Positions 52,946 to 62,857 are shown, counted from the first letter of the stretch. The stretch: DNA of 64,000 nucleotides from Bacteroidia bacterium (GCA_030429205.1 JAUICZ010000003.1:212135-276134), one strand, 5' to 3'. Notes: generated by a model not told the origin, from the sequence alone. Made by a program: numbers and translations.

Positions 52946-54334
52946 ATGACGTATTATCAGAAAAACTTTGGTCGACTACTAGTTAAACTAGATCACGTTA
53001 GAACGAAATATATACGTCATAGAAACTTCATCATTGTCGTCAGCTTTATTGTTGGTGCACTATCTGCTCTTGCTGCCGTATTTCTAAAGCTATTAGCCGG
53101 TTTTGTGGAGCACCAGTCTCACAGGCTAAACGACTGGATGGGCAGTAACTGGCTAACGGCCATTTTCCCTCTAATAGGAATCGGGATTTCTTTACTAATC
53201 CTCAAGCGAGTGTTCAACGGCAAACTTACAAGAGGTGTTGGCTTTATATTAAAAACAATATTAAAGCACAAAAGCCTTCTTGCCATCAAACATACTTTCG
53301 GCCATGTTATTACCAGTGCCGTAACTGTTGCTATGGGAGGGTCTGTAGGGCTAGAGGCCCCTATTGTAGCAACCGGCGCAGCAATAGGCTCAAACACAGC
53401 GCACGACCTTAGGTTGAAATACCGATACAAAACACTACTGCTAGCCTGTGGTGCGGCTTCCGGTATTGCCGCTATTTTTAACAGCCCTATAGCCGGTATT
53501 ATTTTCGCTTTGGAAGTACTGATGCTGGATTTCAATATCCCGTTCTTTATTCCGTTACTGATATCAACAGCTACAGCCACAGTGGTTTCACAGGTGCTAT
53601 ATCCTGAAAAATTCTTCATCTTCAATATTGAGGGATGGGATATACAATCCATTCCGTTTTACATTCTTCTGGGTGCACTATGTGGGTTTGCATCTGTTTA
53701 CACCACTTTCGTTGTTGAAAAAATAGAAGACCATTTCGACAGAAGATCTATGAGTTGGAAAACTTGGCTCAAAGGAAGCATTCCTCTTTGCCTGCTTATA
53801 TTCTTTATGCCGGGATTATACGGAGAGGGGTATGGCTTGATAACAGATCTATTGAACGGTAATGATAAAGCTATTACCTCCCACTCTCTTTTCGGGAACA
53901 TTGGCAATACACACTTTGCAGTGATCGCCATGTGTCTTTTACTTATCGCCTTTAAATCTGTCAGTGCTGCTTTGACCATTGGTGCAGGTGGTAACGGTGG
54001 TATCTTTGCACCTTCGCTAATGATAGGTGGTGTATTAGGTTATTTATACTCTTACCTCATCAACCTGACACCTTATTTCAGCATAAAATCACCCAACTTT
54101 ATTGTAGCTGGCATGGCCGGCATTTTGGCGGGAGTAATGCATGCTCCGCTTACAGCAATATTCTTATTGGCAGAGATCACCGGTGGATATACTTTATTCA
54201 TCCCTTTGATGATCGTCACAGCCATATCATATTTTATAACACGCCGTTACCTAAAGTATTCTATTTATCACAAGTCGCTAGTAGAAGAAAAGATCATCAA
54301 CAAGAACATTAATGTTGACGAAGACAATATCTAG
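52946..54334 (+). CDS. ClC-family chloride channel or H+/Cl- exchanger
   Basis: A 462-residue membrane protein with the ClC selectivity motifs. GSVGLEAP (132-139) contains the gating Glu (E137), with Ala in place of the usual Gly after it. GNGGIFAPSL and GMAGILAGVMHAPLTA follow near the end. It moves chloride, possibly in exchange for protons. It has no CBS domains. Its stop is directly next to that of the convergent trmN6 gene, with no bases between them. Confidence 0.93.
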   Translation: MTYYQKNFGRLLVKLDHVRTKYIRHRNFIIVVSFIVGALSALAAVFLKLLAGFVEHQSHRLNDWMGSNWLTAIFPLIGIGISLLILKRVFNGKLTRGVGFILKTILKHKSLLAIKHTFGHVITSAVTVAMGGSVGLEAPIVATGAAIGSNTAHDLRLKYRYKTLLLACGAASGIAAIFNSPIAGIIFALEVLMLDFNIPFFIPLLISTATATVVSQVLYPEKFFIFNIEGWDIQSIPFYILLGALCGFASVYTTFVVEKIEDHFDRRSMSWKTWLKGSIPLCLLIFFMPGLYGEGYGLITDLLNGNDKAITSHSLFGNIGNTHFAVIAMCLLLIAFKSVSAALTIGAGGNGGIFAPSLMIGGVLGYLYSYLINLTPYFSIKSPNFIVAGMAGILAGVMHAPLTAIFLLAEITGGYTLFIPLMIVTAISYFITRRYLKYSIYHKSLVEEKIINKNINVDEDNI

Positions 54335-55045
54335 TTACAGGTACAGGTAGTAAGGCTGTAACAACTCAACAAACTGCTTCGTGTAGCTTTCGCCCTCTTC
54401 TTTTATTACCAAGTCTTCTGCATTGGGTGTACTTACCTCTCCTTTTCTTATGAGGCCAACAACCCTGTTTGCATCACGGTTCTTTTTAGGAATAATATTT
54501 AAACGATTGAAAACGTGCCAATCGTTTTGCAGAACAATCGATTCGAACAACTTAAACTCTGTGGGCGGCAACATAACAGATGCATACCCATTGGTAGCTA
54601 GCAGCATACTGATCGAATGAAACAGGTCATCAAAGGATAATTCGTTTGTATGCCGCGCTGTATTCCGTTGAGCACTCTTCCCTTGCAGACTATTATTAAA
54701 GAAGGGAGGGTTTGTAATAATCATGTCGTAGTGTTTATTACTTAGTTTTTTTACATCATCGTTAATAACACTCAACCTGTTTGACCATTGCGACAACTTA
54801 AAATTATCCTCGGCTTGCTCTGCAGCCTTAGCTTCAATCTCTACGGCGTCTATTATTACCGCATCTGTTTTCTGTGCCAGCATTAAAGATAACAACCCCG
54901 TACCCGCACCTATGTCTAAAACGGTCTGCACATGCTCTTCAATAGGCGTCCAAGCCCCCTGTATGCATGCATCTGTAGAAACTTTCATGGCGCATTGGCC
55001 TTGCTCTACAGTAAACTGTTTAAATTTGAAATAGGTATTAGCCAT
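54335..55045 (-). CDS. trmN6: tRNA1(Val) (adenine-37-N6)-methyltransferase
   Basis: A 236-residue SAM-dependent methyltransferase of the YfiC/TrmN6 type: the SAM loop LDIGAGTGLLSL (43-54), acidic VEI, and the NPPF catalytic motif (112-115) of N6-adenine methyltransferases. The start FKFKQFTVEQGQCAMKVSTDA is typical of the family. It overlaps tsaD by 8 bases, so the two form an operon. Confidence 0.92.
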   Translation of the reverse strand: MANTYFKFKQFTVEQGQCAMKVSTDACIQGAWTPIEEHVQTVLDIGAGTGLLSLMLAQKTDAVIIDAVEIEAKAAEQAEDNFKLSQWSNRLSVINDDVKKLSNKHYDMIITNPPFFNNSLQGKSAQRNTARHTNELSFDDLFHSISMLLATNGYASVMLPPTEFKLFESIVLQNDWHVFNRLNIIPKKNRDANRVVGLIRKGEVSTPNAEDLVIKEEGESYTKQFVELLQPYYLYL

Positions 55046-56051
55046 CCCAACTTGCTTTTGCAGCCGGACTGATGTTCATATCTACAAACTGCTCCTTCAG
55101 GTATTTGTAGTATCCCGTAATACCAATCATAGCTGCATTATCTGTACAATATTGAAACTCCGGCACATACGCGTTCCAGCTATTTTTGTCACACATAGCT
55201 TCAAACTGTTGTCTTAAGTAACTATTAGCAGAAACGCCCCCTGCTATACCTAAATGCTGTACGCCCAACTCTTTTGCAGCCTGCTCAAACTTCTTCAGCA
55301 AGGTTGTTACTATTATATGCTGCACAGATGCGCATATATCGTTGATATTCTCTTCAACGAAATGTTCATTCTGCTTTTTACCTTTTTGCAAGAAGTATAG
55401 AACTGCGGTTTTTATACCGCTAAAACTGAAATCGTATCCGGCAATATCCGATATTGGGAAAGCATATTTATAAACGTCCCCTTCCTTTGCCCGCTTATCA
55501 ACTACAGGACCACCCGGGTAAGGCAAGCCCAACATTTTTGCAGTTTTATCAAATGCCTCTCCTGCGGCATCGTCCAGTGTCGTACCTAAGACCTCCATTT
55601 CCAAATGGCTTTTACACAGTACTATTTGTGTATGCCCACCGGATACGGTCAAACATAAAAAAGGAAATTCCGGTTTAGGGTCGTCTATAAAGTGAGCCAA
55701 TACGTGCGCCTGCATATGGTGCACACCTATTAAAGGGATATTCAACGCCTGGGCATAACCTTTGGCAAAACATGCACCTACAAGTAAAGAACCTATTAAT
55801 CCCGGCGCTTGTGTGAACGCTACGGCATCAATTTGTTCTTTTGCTATGCCGGCCTTTTTCAATGCCTCGGATACTACAGGGATAATATTCTGCATATGTG
55901 CCCTCGACGCCATCTCAGGCACTACTCCACCATACTGCTCATGTATCTTTTGGGTAGCTATCAAGTTGCTTAACACCACCCCGTCTGATAATACGGCAGC
56001 ACTGGTATCATCACAAGACGACTCTATTGCCAGTATATTCACTTTACTCAC
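55038..56051 (-). CDS. tsaD: tRNA N6-threonylcarbamoyladenosine synthase subunit TsaD
   Basis: A 337-residue ASKHA-fold enzyme that transfers the threonylcarbamoyl group to A37 of tRNAs reading ANN codons. Visible motifs are ILAIESSCDDTSAA, the metal site HHMQAH (111-116), TVSGGHTQIV and AGGVSANSYLR. Only GTG starts are available (56051, or three codons later), both compatible with the family N terminus. Confidence 0.97.
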   Translation of the reverse strand: MSKVNILAIESSCDDTSAAVLSDGVVLSNLIATQKIHEQYGGVVPEMASRAHMQNIIPVVSEALKKAGIAKEQIDAVAFTQAPGLIGSLLVGACFAKGYAQALNIPLIGVHHMQAHVLAHFIDDPKPEFPFLCLTVSGGHTQIVLCKSHLEMEVLGTTLDDAAGEAFDKTAKMLGLPYPGGPVVDKRAKEGDVYKYAFPISDIAGYDFSFSGIKTAVLYFLQKGKKQNEHFVEENINDICASVQHIIVTTLLKKFEQAAKELGVQHLGIAGGVSANSYLRQQFEAMCDKNSWNAYVPEFQYCTDNAAMIGITGYYKYLKEQFVDMNISPAAKASWDG

Positions 56052-56129
56052 TTTGCAAAAGTCTTTATTTCAAATCAAATTATCAACGCCAATATTATTT
56101 TCGGCTTAAGTTTTTGACTATTTGATTTA

Positions 56130-56137
56130 TATATTTG
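56130..56137 (+). promoter_or_regulatory. Possible -7 element for the 56154 lipoprotein gene
   Basis: TATATTTG fits the consensus and would start transcription about 10 bases before the ATG at 56154. The upstream TTTTTG is too close to be an ideal -33 element. Confidence 0.45.
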
Positions 56138-56153
56138 TATGCTTAGTCTTTAT

Positions 56154-57035
56154 ATGCACAAAAGGAAGTTTATAGTATTATTTTTCGTTGCATTATCTAC
56201 CGTATTAAATGGTTGTGATGAGGTCGTGGAAAAAGCCACAGAAATTAACGACCCCATCAGGTTAGCTTTTAACCTATATGCAGACTCTGCATACCAATAC
56301 ACTATCAAAAATCAGGTAACAATAGAGCAAGAGATCGACAAAGAAAATACAACTTCTATCAACCAGAACTTAATGCTTAGTGCTACATATAAAGTAAATG
56401 CTGTTCAAAAAAAACAGTCCGCAGTATCTGTTACATACGATAGAATCGCCTTGAATATAGGCAACCAACTAATGTCTTTAGACTATGATTCTCAGAACGA
56501 TGACGGAACAATATCTATGTACGAAGACCTGCGCAAACTTATTGACAGGACTTACAAGATCAATATAGCACCCACAGGTAAGATATTATCATCAGAGCCT
56601 GTTATAAGAGGTAACACTGCTAACGGGGTAGGAATTGATGATAGTTCTTTAAGAAAAATCATGCTGCACACATTATATCTATACCCGGAACATGATGTTG
56701 CAAAGGGAGATATATGGCAACATAGCTACACTACATCTGTTGCCTTTGCAAATGTGAATGTAAAAAGTAATTACCGTCTCGAGTCTGTTAAAAATGGTAT
56801 TGCTCACATAGAAATGCAATCCAGACTTACATCTGAAGGTGCTGCCCAACAAGACAATGCACATGTAGCGATCAACGGTATACAAAACGGTACTTTTGAA
56901 GTAGAAATAAACTCCGGTCTGGTAAAAAGTGGTAGAATAAAGCAGGAAATATCCGGAGAAATGAATATCACAGGAGAGGTGACCCCTACGGAGATAATCG
57001 GCAACATTTACATCATGGGGATCAAAAAAAAATGA
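56154..57035 (+). CDS. Predicted lipoprotein of unknown function (possibly DUF6263-like)
   Basis: A 293-residue protein. The ATG at 56154 (MHKRKFIVLFFVALS) gives a compact lipoprotein signal with the lipobox cysteine in VLNGCDE; an ATG five codons upstream is also possible. The mature part is all-beta in character (INQNLMLSATYKVNAV, FEVEINSGLVKSGRIKQEI), resembling Bacteroidota lipoproteins of the DUF6263 type that I recall, but I cannot confirm the match. It is divergent from tsaD and convergent with scpA. Confidence 0.72.
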   Translation: MHKRKFIVLFFVALSTVLNGCDEVVEKATEINDPIRLAFNLYADSAYQYTIKNQVTIEQEIDKENTTSINQNLMLSATYKVNAVQKKQSAVSVTYDRIALNIGNQLMSLDYDSQNDDGTISMYEDLRKLIDRTYKINIAPTGKILSSEPVIRGNTANGVGIDDSSLRKIMLHTLYLYPEHDVAKGDIWQHSYTTSVAFANVNVKSNYRLESVKNGIAHIEMQSRLTSEGAAQQDNAHVAINGIQNGTFEVEINSGLVKSGRIKQEISGEMNITGEVTPTEIIGNIYIMGIKKK

Positions 57036-57099
57036 CTCCCTAACACTTAAGCATTAAGGAACCATTCTTTATAGCAACCTGATATCAGATTAAATACAA

Positions 57100-57951
57100 T
57101 TATTGTGCCATATTATCACCTTCTTCGTCTTGCCCCTCTTCACTATCTAAATCTACATCATCAATATCAATACCTTCTTCATCTGCCAGTTCCGTCACTA
57201 GCTCGGCCCTGCTTGAGTTCCACTCAATAATGAAGTTATTGCGGCCACTACCTATCATTATGGTTAGGTACTTTTGTTGTACCAGTTCCAGCATCGCCAA
57301 AAATGTAAATATTGCGTGTATACGGTCTTCACATTGCGAGAATATGGCTTCAAAAGCTTCACGCTTACTGTCCTTCATTCTGTTGACAAGAAACGTACGC
57401 TGCCCTTCCATGCTATAGTTATACTTTACTACAACGTGCTGTGGCTTGTCTGTACGGTCTTTATACCGCTTCATCACTTTCTCAAACGACTGCATTAGCT
57501 TGTACATCGTAATGGTCTGTATCTCAGTGCCTTCACTGTACTCATCTCCAAGCGATTCCAGCTCTTTCTTTATGTTACCACGCTTTTGCTGCAACAAACG
57601 TTCTGCTTCAAGCACGGTCATCTGTTCTGACGCTTCTTTAAAGCGCTTATATTCCAATATTTTATCTACAAGTTCTTGTCTTGGGTCTATTTCATTACCC
57701 TCTTCATCAACTTCTTTTCGCGGCAGCAGCATTTTTGCTTTAATACGCATCAGCGTAGAAACAAACAAAATAAACTCACTGGCCAGCTCAATATTCAAAG
57801 ACTCCATATGGTGTATGTACACCAAAAAGTCTTTGGTTATATTATGGATAGGTATATTGTATATATCCAGCTCATCTCGTTCTATAAAGAACAAGAGTAG
57901 GTCGAAAGGACCTTCAAACTGAGGTAGTTTTATTTGATATGTTTCAGACAT
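57100..57951 (-). CDS. scpA: Segregation and condensation protein A
   Basis: A 283-residue kleisin: YQIKLPQFEGPFDLLLFFIERDELDIY at the start is the diagnostic N-terminal segment, with FILFVSTLMRIKAKMLLP following. A winged-helix-like C-terminal part and an acidic tail (DDVDLDSEEGQDEEGD) complete it. It bridges SMC heads in chromosome condensation. ScpB is not next to it. Confidence 0.93.
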   Translation of the reverse strand: MSETYQIKLPQFEGPFDLLLFFIERDELDIYNIPIHNITKDFLVYIHHMESLNIELASEFILFVSTLMRIKAKMLLPRKEVDEEGNEIDPRQELVDKILEYKRFKEASEQMTVLEAERLLQQKRGNIKKELESLGDEYSEGTEIQTITMYKLMQSFEKVMKRYKDRTDKPQHVVVKYNYSMEGQRTFLVNRMKDSKREAFEAIFSQCEDRIHAIFTFLAMLELVQQKYLTIMIGSGRNNFIIEWNSSRAELVTELADEEGIDIDDVDLDSEEGQDEEGDNMAQ

Positions 57952-58004
57952 CTACGATTTGCCTTATGTGAAGCTTTCAAATATAAGTAAAAGCTTTATG
58001 ACAA

Positions 58005-59048
58005 CTAAAACTTATATTGAAAACCGATCGAGAATGTTTGTTTGATCTGCCACCAGCCAAGTTCATTACCGGGCTCATCTAATTTTTCTGTTTGTCCGGT
58101 AGTTGCGTTTACTTGTGTTGGCGCAACATATGGCAGGTCATTATCATAAATAAATGTAGCGCCAAGTGTTACGCTCAGGTATTTACCCAACTTCCATGAA
58201 AACAGGTTGTCGAAAAGAATATCAACATTGCCGGGGCTATCTTCTTTAACGACATTACCTGCAGCATCTAATACATCTTTCGCCAAGTAATTCATATACA
58301 AGTCTAAACGTGTTTTATACGTTAGGTTCTCTGTAATATTTACTAAGTATCTACCTGAGAAATACGCACCGAACTCCATACGTGTTGTTTCTCCAAACTT
58401 AACACCAAAAGCACCTTCCGGGCTTTGGCTAGTATAATACGTGCTGGCTGTAGTTAACCTTGCCGCTGCCGGTGAAAGGAACAAGCTAAGGCTAGTACCT
58501 TTTCTATATTCAATACCCGGAGCTAATATAAAATAGGCAGGCGATAAAAAGTCTGAGGTTGAAAAGCTATCCCAATTTGGCGCTTCATAATCGTAGCCCT
58601 TTGTGAACTGAGATTTAAAGTTGAATAACCCTGTAAGATAAAAGTCTCTTGCAGTATCCAACCTATAACCATACTTAGAAGTAAAGTCAACACGGTCATC
58701 CATTTTCTTTGGAACAAAACTATTCGAATATGCATAGAATAAACTGTAAGTCATATCCAGGTTATTACTCCAAACGCTTCTGTGGTAAAGCCTGTTTAGG
58801 CTACCGCTAAACAATCCTGTAACAGTTGCAGAAGCTATCTCTCCACCTGCAGCCCAGTTGTGCAAAAAGCCCTGATTAAGGCCTATATTTAAAGTACCAT
58901 TATATAACCATGCAACAGTGTCTTTATTTTGAAGTGCTAGTGACTTTTTCCATACCGACTTCTTCAAATCGTCATCAATGTCTAATTGTGCTGTCGCTGT
59001 AAAGCTTATGGCAGTTAATAGCAATACAGATAGTAAACGTAGTCTCAT
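58005..59048 (-). CDS. DUF3078-type outer-membrane protein
   Basis: A 347-residue exported protein: signal peptide ending TATAQ, then VWKKSLALQNKDTVAWLYNGTLNIGLNQ type start, a WAAGGE segment, repeated amphipathic strands and an aromatic C-terminal strand (FSIGFQYKF). These fit the DUF3078 barrels common in Bacteroidota. Function is unknown. It ends the two-gene run with gldB, whose stop is 8 bases upstream. Confidence 0.82.
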   Translation of the reverse strand: MRLRLLSVLLLTAISFTATAQLDIDDDLKKSVWKKSLALQNKDTVAWLYNGTLNIGLNQGFLHNWAAGGEIASATVTGLFSGSLNRLYHRSVWSNNLDMTYSLFYAYSNSFVPKKMDDRVDFTSKYGYRLDTARDFYLTGLFNFKSQFTKGYDYEAPNWDSFSTSDFLSPAYFILAPGIEYRKGTSLSLFLSPAAARLTTASTYYTSQSPEGAFGVKFGETTRMEFGAYFSGRYLVNITENLTYKTRLDLYMNYLAKDVLDAAGNVVKEDSPGNVDILFDNLFSWKLGKYLSVTLGATFIYDNDLPYVAPTQVNATTGQTEKLDEPGNELGWWQIKQTFSIGFQYKF

Positions 59049-59056
59049 TCTTGTTT

Positions 59057-60106
59057 TTATTTTGGTTTATATTTTGATTGTTGTAAAAAGCTTTGAGCAT
59101 CTGTTTCGTCGTCCAGAACCTCTATCAACGACATATTCGGATGTTGCTCCACATAGGCCTTAACTATTTGTAACCCTAACCAAGAACCTATGTTACCCGG
59201 GCTTGAAGAAGGCATACCTGTAGCACTGGGCCCATCCATTACATAACGTAATACCTTTTGCAGATTTTTCTCGTAGAACAACTCTTCTCTTACAAAGAAG
59301 TCGTATACTAATGCCTCATTCTCCTCACACCATTCCAATTGTTCTTTTGTATATGCCAATCTTGTGTGTTCATCTAAAAAAGGCAATACCTTACTAATGA
59401 AATACATTTCTTTACCACTTTGTATCATCATATGTAAAAGGTTATTCCCTTCTACCATAAATGGTCTACGTTCTCTGTACACTGTTCTAAAAACAGCAAC
59501 AGGAATATAATCCTGATTAAGCTGTTTTGAGAAATACTCAGGAATACCAACTGACTTATAGAATGGGTAATCAGCACCTAAGAACATATCTAAACCAATA
59601 CCTAGTGTATTTGTACCGTATGTAAGTGCTCCATAATTATTTAAACCCGATACCAGATATATGATCTCTGGCTCATCATACGTAGGAAAATAGTGCTTCA
59701 CATATTGAAACCCTTTGCTCAGCTCTTTATTGATTTCCTCTTCATCGGGGTAATGAGCTAAAACCGTATCAAACACACCGCGATAATCCTCGTGAGTTAA
59801 AAAAGTATGTAACCCTTTTTGTATTGCCATGTTAGTATCCGCATACACCCTGTTGATACCAAACCCCATTACAGTATCCAGATAAAACCCTAAAAAGTCA
59901 GGGTATTTTTGCTCTAGTTTGATTAATCCTGCTGCAAGATTATTAGTATCTAACGCATACAGATCTTTATCTAACCTCTGAGATTTGATCGATACCGGAA
60001 TATTGCTCACATTAGGAGCCTTATCTCCACCACAACCTAAACTAATAGTAACGGCTAACAAGACTATTATAGAACACTTTACATATGTCTTTTTTACACT
60101 ATTCAT
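59057..60106 (-). CDS. gldB: Gliding motility lipoprotein GldB
   Basis: A 349-residue lipoprotein from ATG 60106 (an ATG four codons upstream is also possible). The lipobox is SLGCGGD. The mature protein has the GldB pattern: SQRLDKDLYALD, YPDFLGFYLD, LGIGLDMFLGADYPFY and a GMPSSSPGNIGSWLGLQIV segment related to Zn-peptidase-like folds. GldB is required for gliding in Flavobacterium and is also found in non-gliding relatives. GldC, its usual neighbour, is not here. Confidence 0.9.
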   Translation of the reverse strand: MNSVKKTYVKCSIIVLLAVTISLGCGGDKAPNVSNIPVSIKSQRLDKDLYALDTNNLAAGLIKLEQKYPDFLGFYLDTVMGFGINRVYADTNMAIQKGLHTFLTHEDYRGVFDTVLAHYPDEEEINKELSKGFQYVKHYFPTYDEPEIIYLVSGLNNYGALTYGTNTLGIGLDMFLGADYPFYKSVGIPEYFSKQLNQDYIPVAVFRTVYRERRPFMVEGNNLLHMMIQSGKEMYFISKVLPFLDEHTRLAYTKEQLEWCEENEALVYDFFVREELFYEKNLQKVLRYVMDGPSATGMPSSSPGNIGSWLGLQIVKAYVEQHPNMSLIEVLDDETDAQSFLQQSKYKPK

Positions 60107-60217
60107 GACCCAAATCATTTATATGTGAGAAAATGCACTTATTTTTACGTCGCAAAAATAACATTACTGGCTTATTTGAATAAAAATTCTTTATTTAGAC
60201 ACACATACATTAGAGAG

Positions 60218-61039
60218 ATGAAGAAGATTTTTACACTTATCACGGCATGTGCACTGGCTTTGCCTGCAATGGCTCAGTACGAGTACGGAGAACCTATCAA
60301 ATCGAATTCACGAAAAAGTTTTAGTGGTGGTGGTGATATCCGAAAAATGAGATTTGGGCTATTTATATCGCCAAATAACTCTTGGATGAAACCTACTACA
60401 TCTAAAAGTAATGATGGGTTATACTCTATTAGTAGCCAGGGCAGCAAAATAGGTTATTCATGGGGTTTAATGTTCGATAAGTTCTTTGCAGAGAACTATG
60501 GCATTGCCACAGGTGTTCAGCTGAACACAACAGGAGGTATCATTAAATCGGAATACGACGTTTCCAGAGGCGCACCTACTAATGGCACTGTAACTAAAGC
60601 TGAGATTGATTATAAGCTACAATACTTTGAAGTGCCTTTCGCACTGAAATTAATGAGTGATCAGTTATCAGGAGGTATACGCATATTTGGTCACTTGGGT
60701 GTGACTGCCGGCATTAATATCTCGCGTAAAGGTGGTTACTCTGTTGACTATATGGATACCGTTGCAGGATCTCTGGTAACAAAAAATGTTAGCGGCGAAA
60801 ATGAAAAGTTACGTAATGGTTTAAGTGTAACGCCCATCCTGTTTCAAATGAACCTTGGGGGTGGTATAGAATATCAACTAACAGATAAAATGAGCATGTA
60901 CTTTGGCTTATTCTTTAATAACGGGTTTGCTCCTGATGTAACTAACCCTAAAGAGCTTGACTTAGGCTACAATGGTAAGTTTACTGACGGCATTGTCAGA
61001 TTGAATAATCTGGCACTTAAAATAGGCATGTTCTTCTAA
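60218..61039 (+). CDS. PorT-like outer-membrane beta-barrel protein
   Basis: A 273-residue protein. The ATG at 60218 starts a signal peptide (MKKIFTLITACALALPAMAQ); the frame is open upstream to 60125 without signal character. Strands such as MRFGLFISPNNSW, YGIATGVQLNTTG, YFEVPFALKLM and a C-terminal KIGMFF ending in Phe indicate an eight-stranded barrel of the PorT type. Its function cannot be told. It is divergent from gldB and followed by a strong terminator. Confidence 0.82.
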   Translation: MKKIFTLITACALALPAMAQYEYGEPIKSNSRKSFSGGGDIRKMRFGLFISPNNSWMKPTTSKSNDGLYSISSQGSKIGYSWGLMFDKFFAENYGIATGVQLNTTGGIIKSEYDVSRGAPTNGTVTKAEIDYKLQYFEVPFALKLMSDQLSGGIRIFGHLGVTAGINISRKGGYSVDYMDTVAGSLVTKNVSGENEKLRNGLSVTPILFQMNLGGGIEYQLTDKMSMYFGLFFNNGFAPDVTNPKELDLGYNGKFTDGIVRLNNLALKIGMFF

Positions 61040-61056
61040 GACATACATTGATATTG

Positions 61057-61094
61057 AACAAAGAGCCTGTGCAAATGCACAGGCTCTTTGTTTT
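61057..61094. terminator. Terminator after the PorT-like gene
   Basis: A perfect 16-bp stem (61057-61072 with 61077-61092) with AAAT loop and a following T run. It may work in both directions, as A residues precede it. Confidence 0.92.
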
Positions 61095-61136
61095 AGACGC
61101 ATACTCTAAATCATATATTGTAATTTTACCGCGCTT

Positions 61137-62819
61137 ATGAAAATTTTTCTTGCACAGCAGAATTACCATATTGGCAACTTCGAAGATAATGCCAACAAGA
61201 TTATAGCAGCAGCAAATGAGGCTGCTGAAAAAGGAGGAGATCTGATCATTTTTTCAGAACTGGCCGTTTGTGGATACCCCCCAAGAGATTTCCTTGAGTT
61301 TGAAGACTTTATAAGGCAGAGCATGGATGCTTTGCACAGAATTGCCGCAGCAACAAAAGATATAGGCGTAATTGTTGGCGCACCCACTAAAAATCCAAAA
61401 GTGGAGGGTAAAGACCTTTTCAACAGTGCTTATCTGTTGCACGAAGGAGAGGTTAAAAACGTTATACACAAAACCTTGCTACCCAACTACGATATTTTTG
61501 ATGAGTACCGGTACTTCGAGCCAGCTACTGAGTGGCAAGTGGTACACTTTAAAGGTAAAAAGCTAGCCATTACTATTTGTGAAGACATATGGAACTTAGG
61601 AGATAACCCTTTGTATACCATTTGCCCGCTAGACATCTTAACGGAACAAAACCCAGATCTGATCATCAATATCAGCGCATCTCCTTTTGATTATGCACAG
61701 GCAGAAGAGCGATTAGGGATAGTAAAACGTAATGCAGAGAAATATCGCAAACCCATACTCTACTGTAATGGCGTAGGATCGCAAACAGAAATAGTGTTTG
61801 ATGGTGGTTCTGTAGCCATGAACCCTAATTGTGATCTGGTAGCAGAGTTACCATACTTTAAAGAAGCTCTTGAATACGTAGAACTGGATGAGCAAAACAA
61901 CTTTATACAGCCTGCTATCAGAAAGGCTGATGATATTCCATTTGCAGACCCTATGCCGGCCGAGCTGGATAGCTGGCTGGACATACATGAGATATATGAT
62001 GCGCTGGTAATGGGTATAAAGGACTACTTCAGCAAAATGGGTTTCCAAAAAGCCATTGTAGCTTCTTCCGGTGGTATCGACAGTGCTGTCACCTTAACAT
62101 TAGCCTGCCATGCTTTAGGTTCAGAAAATGTACGCGCATTACTCATGCCTTCTCAATTCTCAACAGGGCACTCTGTAAGCGATGCTGAACAATTATCTAA
62201 AAACCTGAACAACCATTACGATATTCTACCAATAGAACCGGTATTCAATAGTTTTGAAGGAGCACTTAAACCCGTATTTAAAGACCTTCCTTTTAATGTT
62301 GCAGAAGAAAATATACAGTCGCGTATACGTGGCACATTAGTTATGGCCTTATCTAATAAATTTGGTTCTATTCTACTAAACACATCCAACAAAAGTGAGC
62401 TGGCTACAGGTTATGGTACGCTTTACGGAGATATGGCCGGCGGACTTGGAGTACTGGGAGATCTTTATAAACTACAAGTCTTCGCTTTGGCAAAGTATAT
62501 CAATAGGAATGAAGAAATCATCCCTGTAAACATTATTAATAAACCACCATCAGCAGAATTAAGGCACGATCAAAAAGATAGCGATAGCCTACCTGAGTAT
62601 GATATATTGGATCCTATTCTGTATCAATATATTGAGCGAAGACAAGGGCCAAAAGAGATTATTGATTTAGGGTATGATGCGCCACTCGTTGCCAGAATAC
62701 TAAAAATGGTAAACATGAATGAATATAAGCGCAATCAGTTCTGCCCTATTATTAGAGTATCACCAAAAGCATTTGGTGTAGGACGACGTGTACCAATTGT
62801 AGGAAAGTACTTATCTTAA
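61137..62819 (+). CDS. nadE: Glutamine-dependent NAD+ synthetase
   Basis: A 560-residue two-domain enzyme. The N-terminal nitrilase-type glutaminase domain has the catalytic triad E41 (FSELAVCGYPP), K112 (IHKTLLPNY) and C148 (ITICEDIW). The C-terminal ATP pyrophosphatase domain has SGGIDS (311-316), and SNKSELATGYGTLYGDMAGG completes the NadE signature. It amidates nicotinic acid adenine dinucleotide to NAD+ with glutamine-derived ammonia. It lies near gldB, a neighbourhood I know from other Bacteroidota. Confidence 0.96.
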   Translation: MKIFLAQQNYHIGNFEDNANKIIAAANEAAEKGGDLIIFSELAVCGYPPRDFLEFEDFIRQSMDALHRIAAATKDIGVIVGAPTKNPKVEGKDLFNSAYLLHEGEVKNVIHKTLLPNYDIFDEYRYFEPATEWQVVHFKGKKLAITICEDIWNLGDNPLYTICPLDILTEQNPDLIINISASPFDYAQAEERLGIVKRNAEKYRKPILYCNGVGSQTEIVFDGGSVAMNPNCDLVAELPYFKEALEYVELDEQNNFIQPAIRKADDIPFADPMPAELDSWLDIHEIYDALVMGIKDYFSKMGFQKAIVASSGGIDSAVTLTLACHALGSENVRALLMPSQFSTGHSVSDAEQLSKNLNNHYDILPIEPVFNSFEGALKPVFKDLPFNVAEENIQSRIRGTLVMALSNKFGSILLNTSNKSELATGYGTLYGDMAGGLGVLGDLYKLQVFALAKYINRNEEIIPVNIINKPPSAELRHDQKDSDSLPEYDILDPILYQYIERRQGPKEIIDLGYDAPLVARILKMVNMNEYKRNQFCPIIRVSPKAFGVGRRVPIVGKYLS

Positions 62820-62825
62820 AATAGC

Positions 62826-62857
62826 AAAAGAGGCGCCACGAAAAGCGCCTCTTTTTT
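62826..62857. terminator. Bidirectional terminator between nadE and the secreted-protein gene
   Basis: Stem AAAAGAGGCGC/GCGCCTCTTTT around a CACGAAAA loop, with A-rich and T-rich flanks. It serves nadE on the plus strand and the convergent secreted-protein gene on the minus strand. Confidence 0.88.

Noticed and set aside
53119..53652. A 177-codon open frame antisense to the ClC gene
   Set aside because: It mirrors the strongly conserved ClC protein in another frame, has no ribosome site or recognisable family, and its composition is that of a shadow frame.
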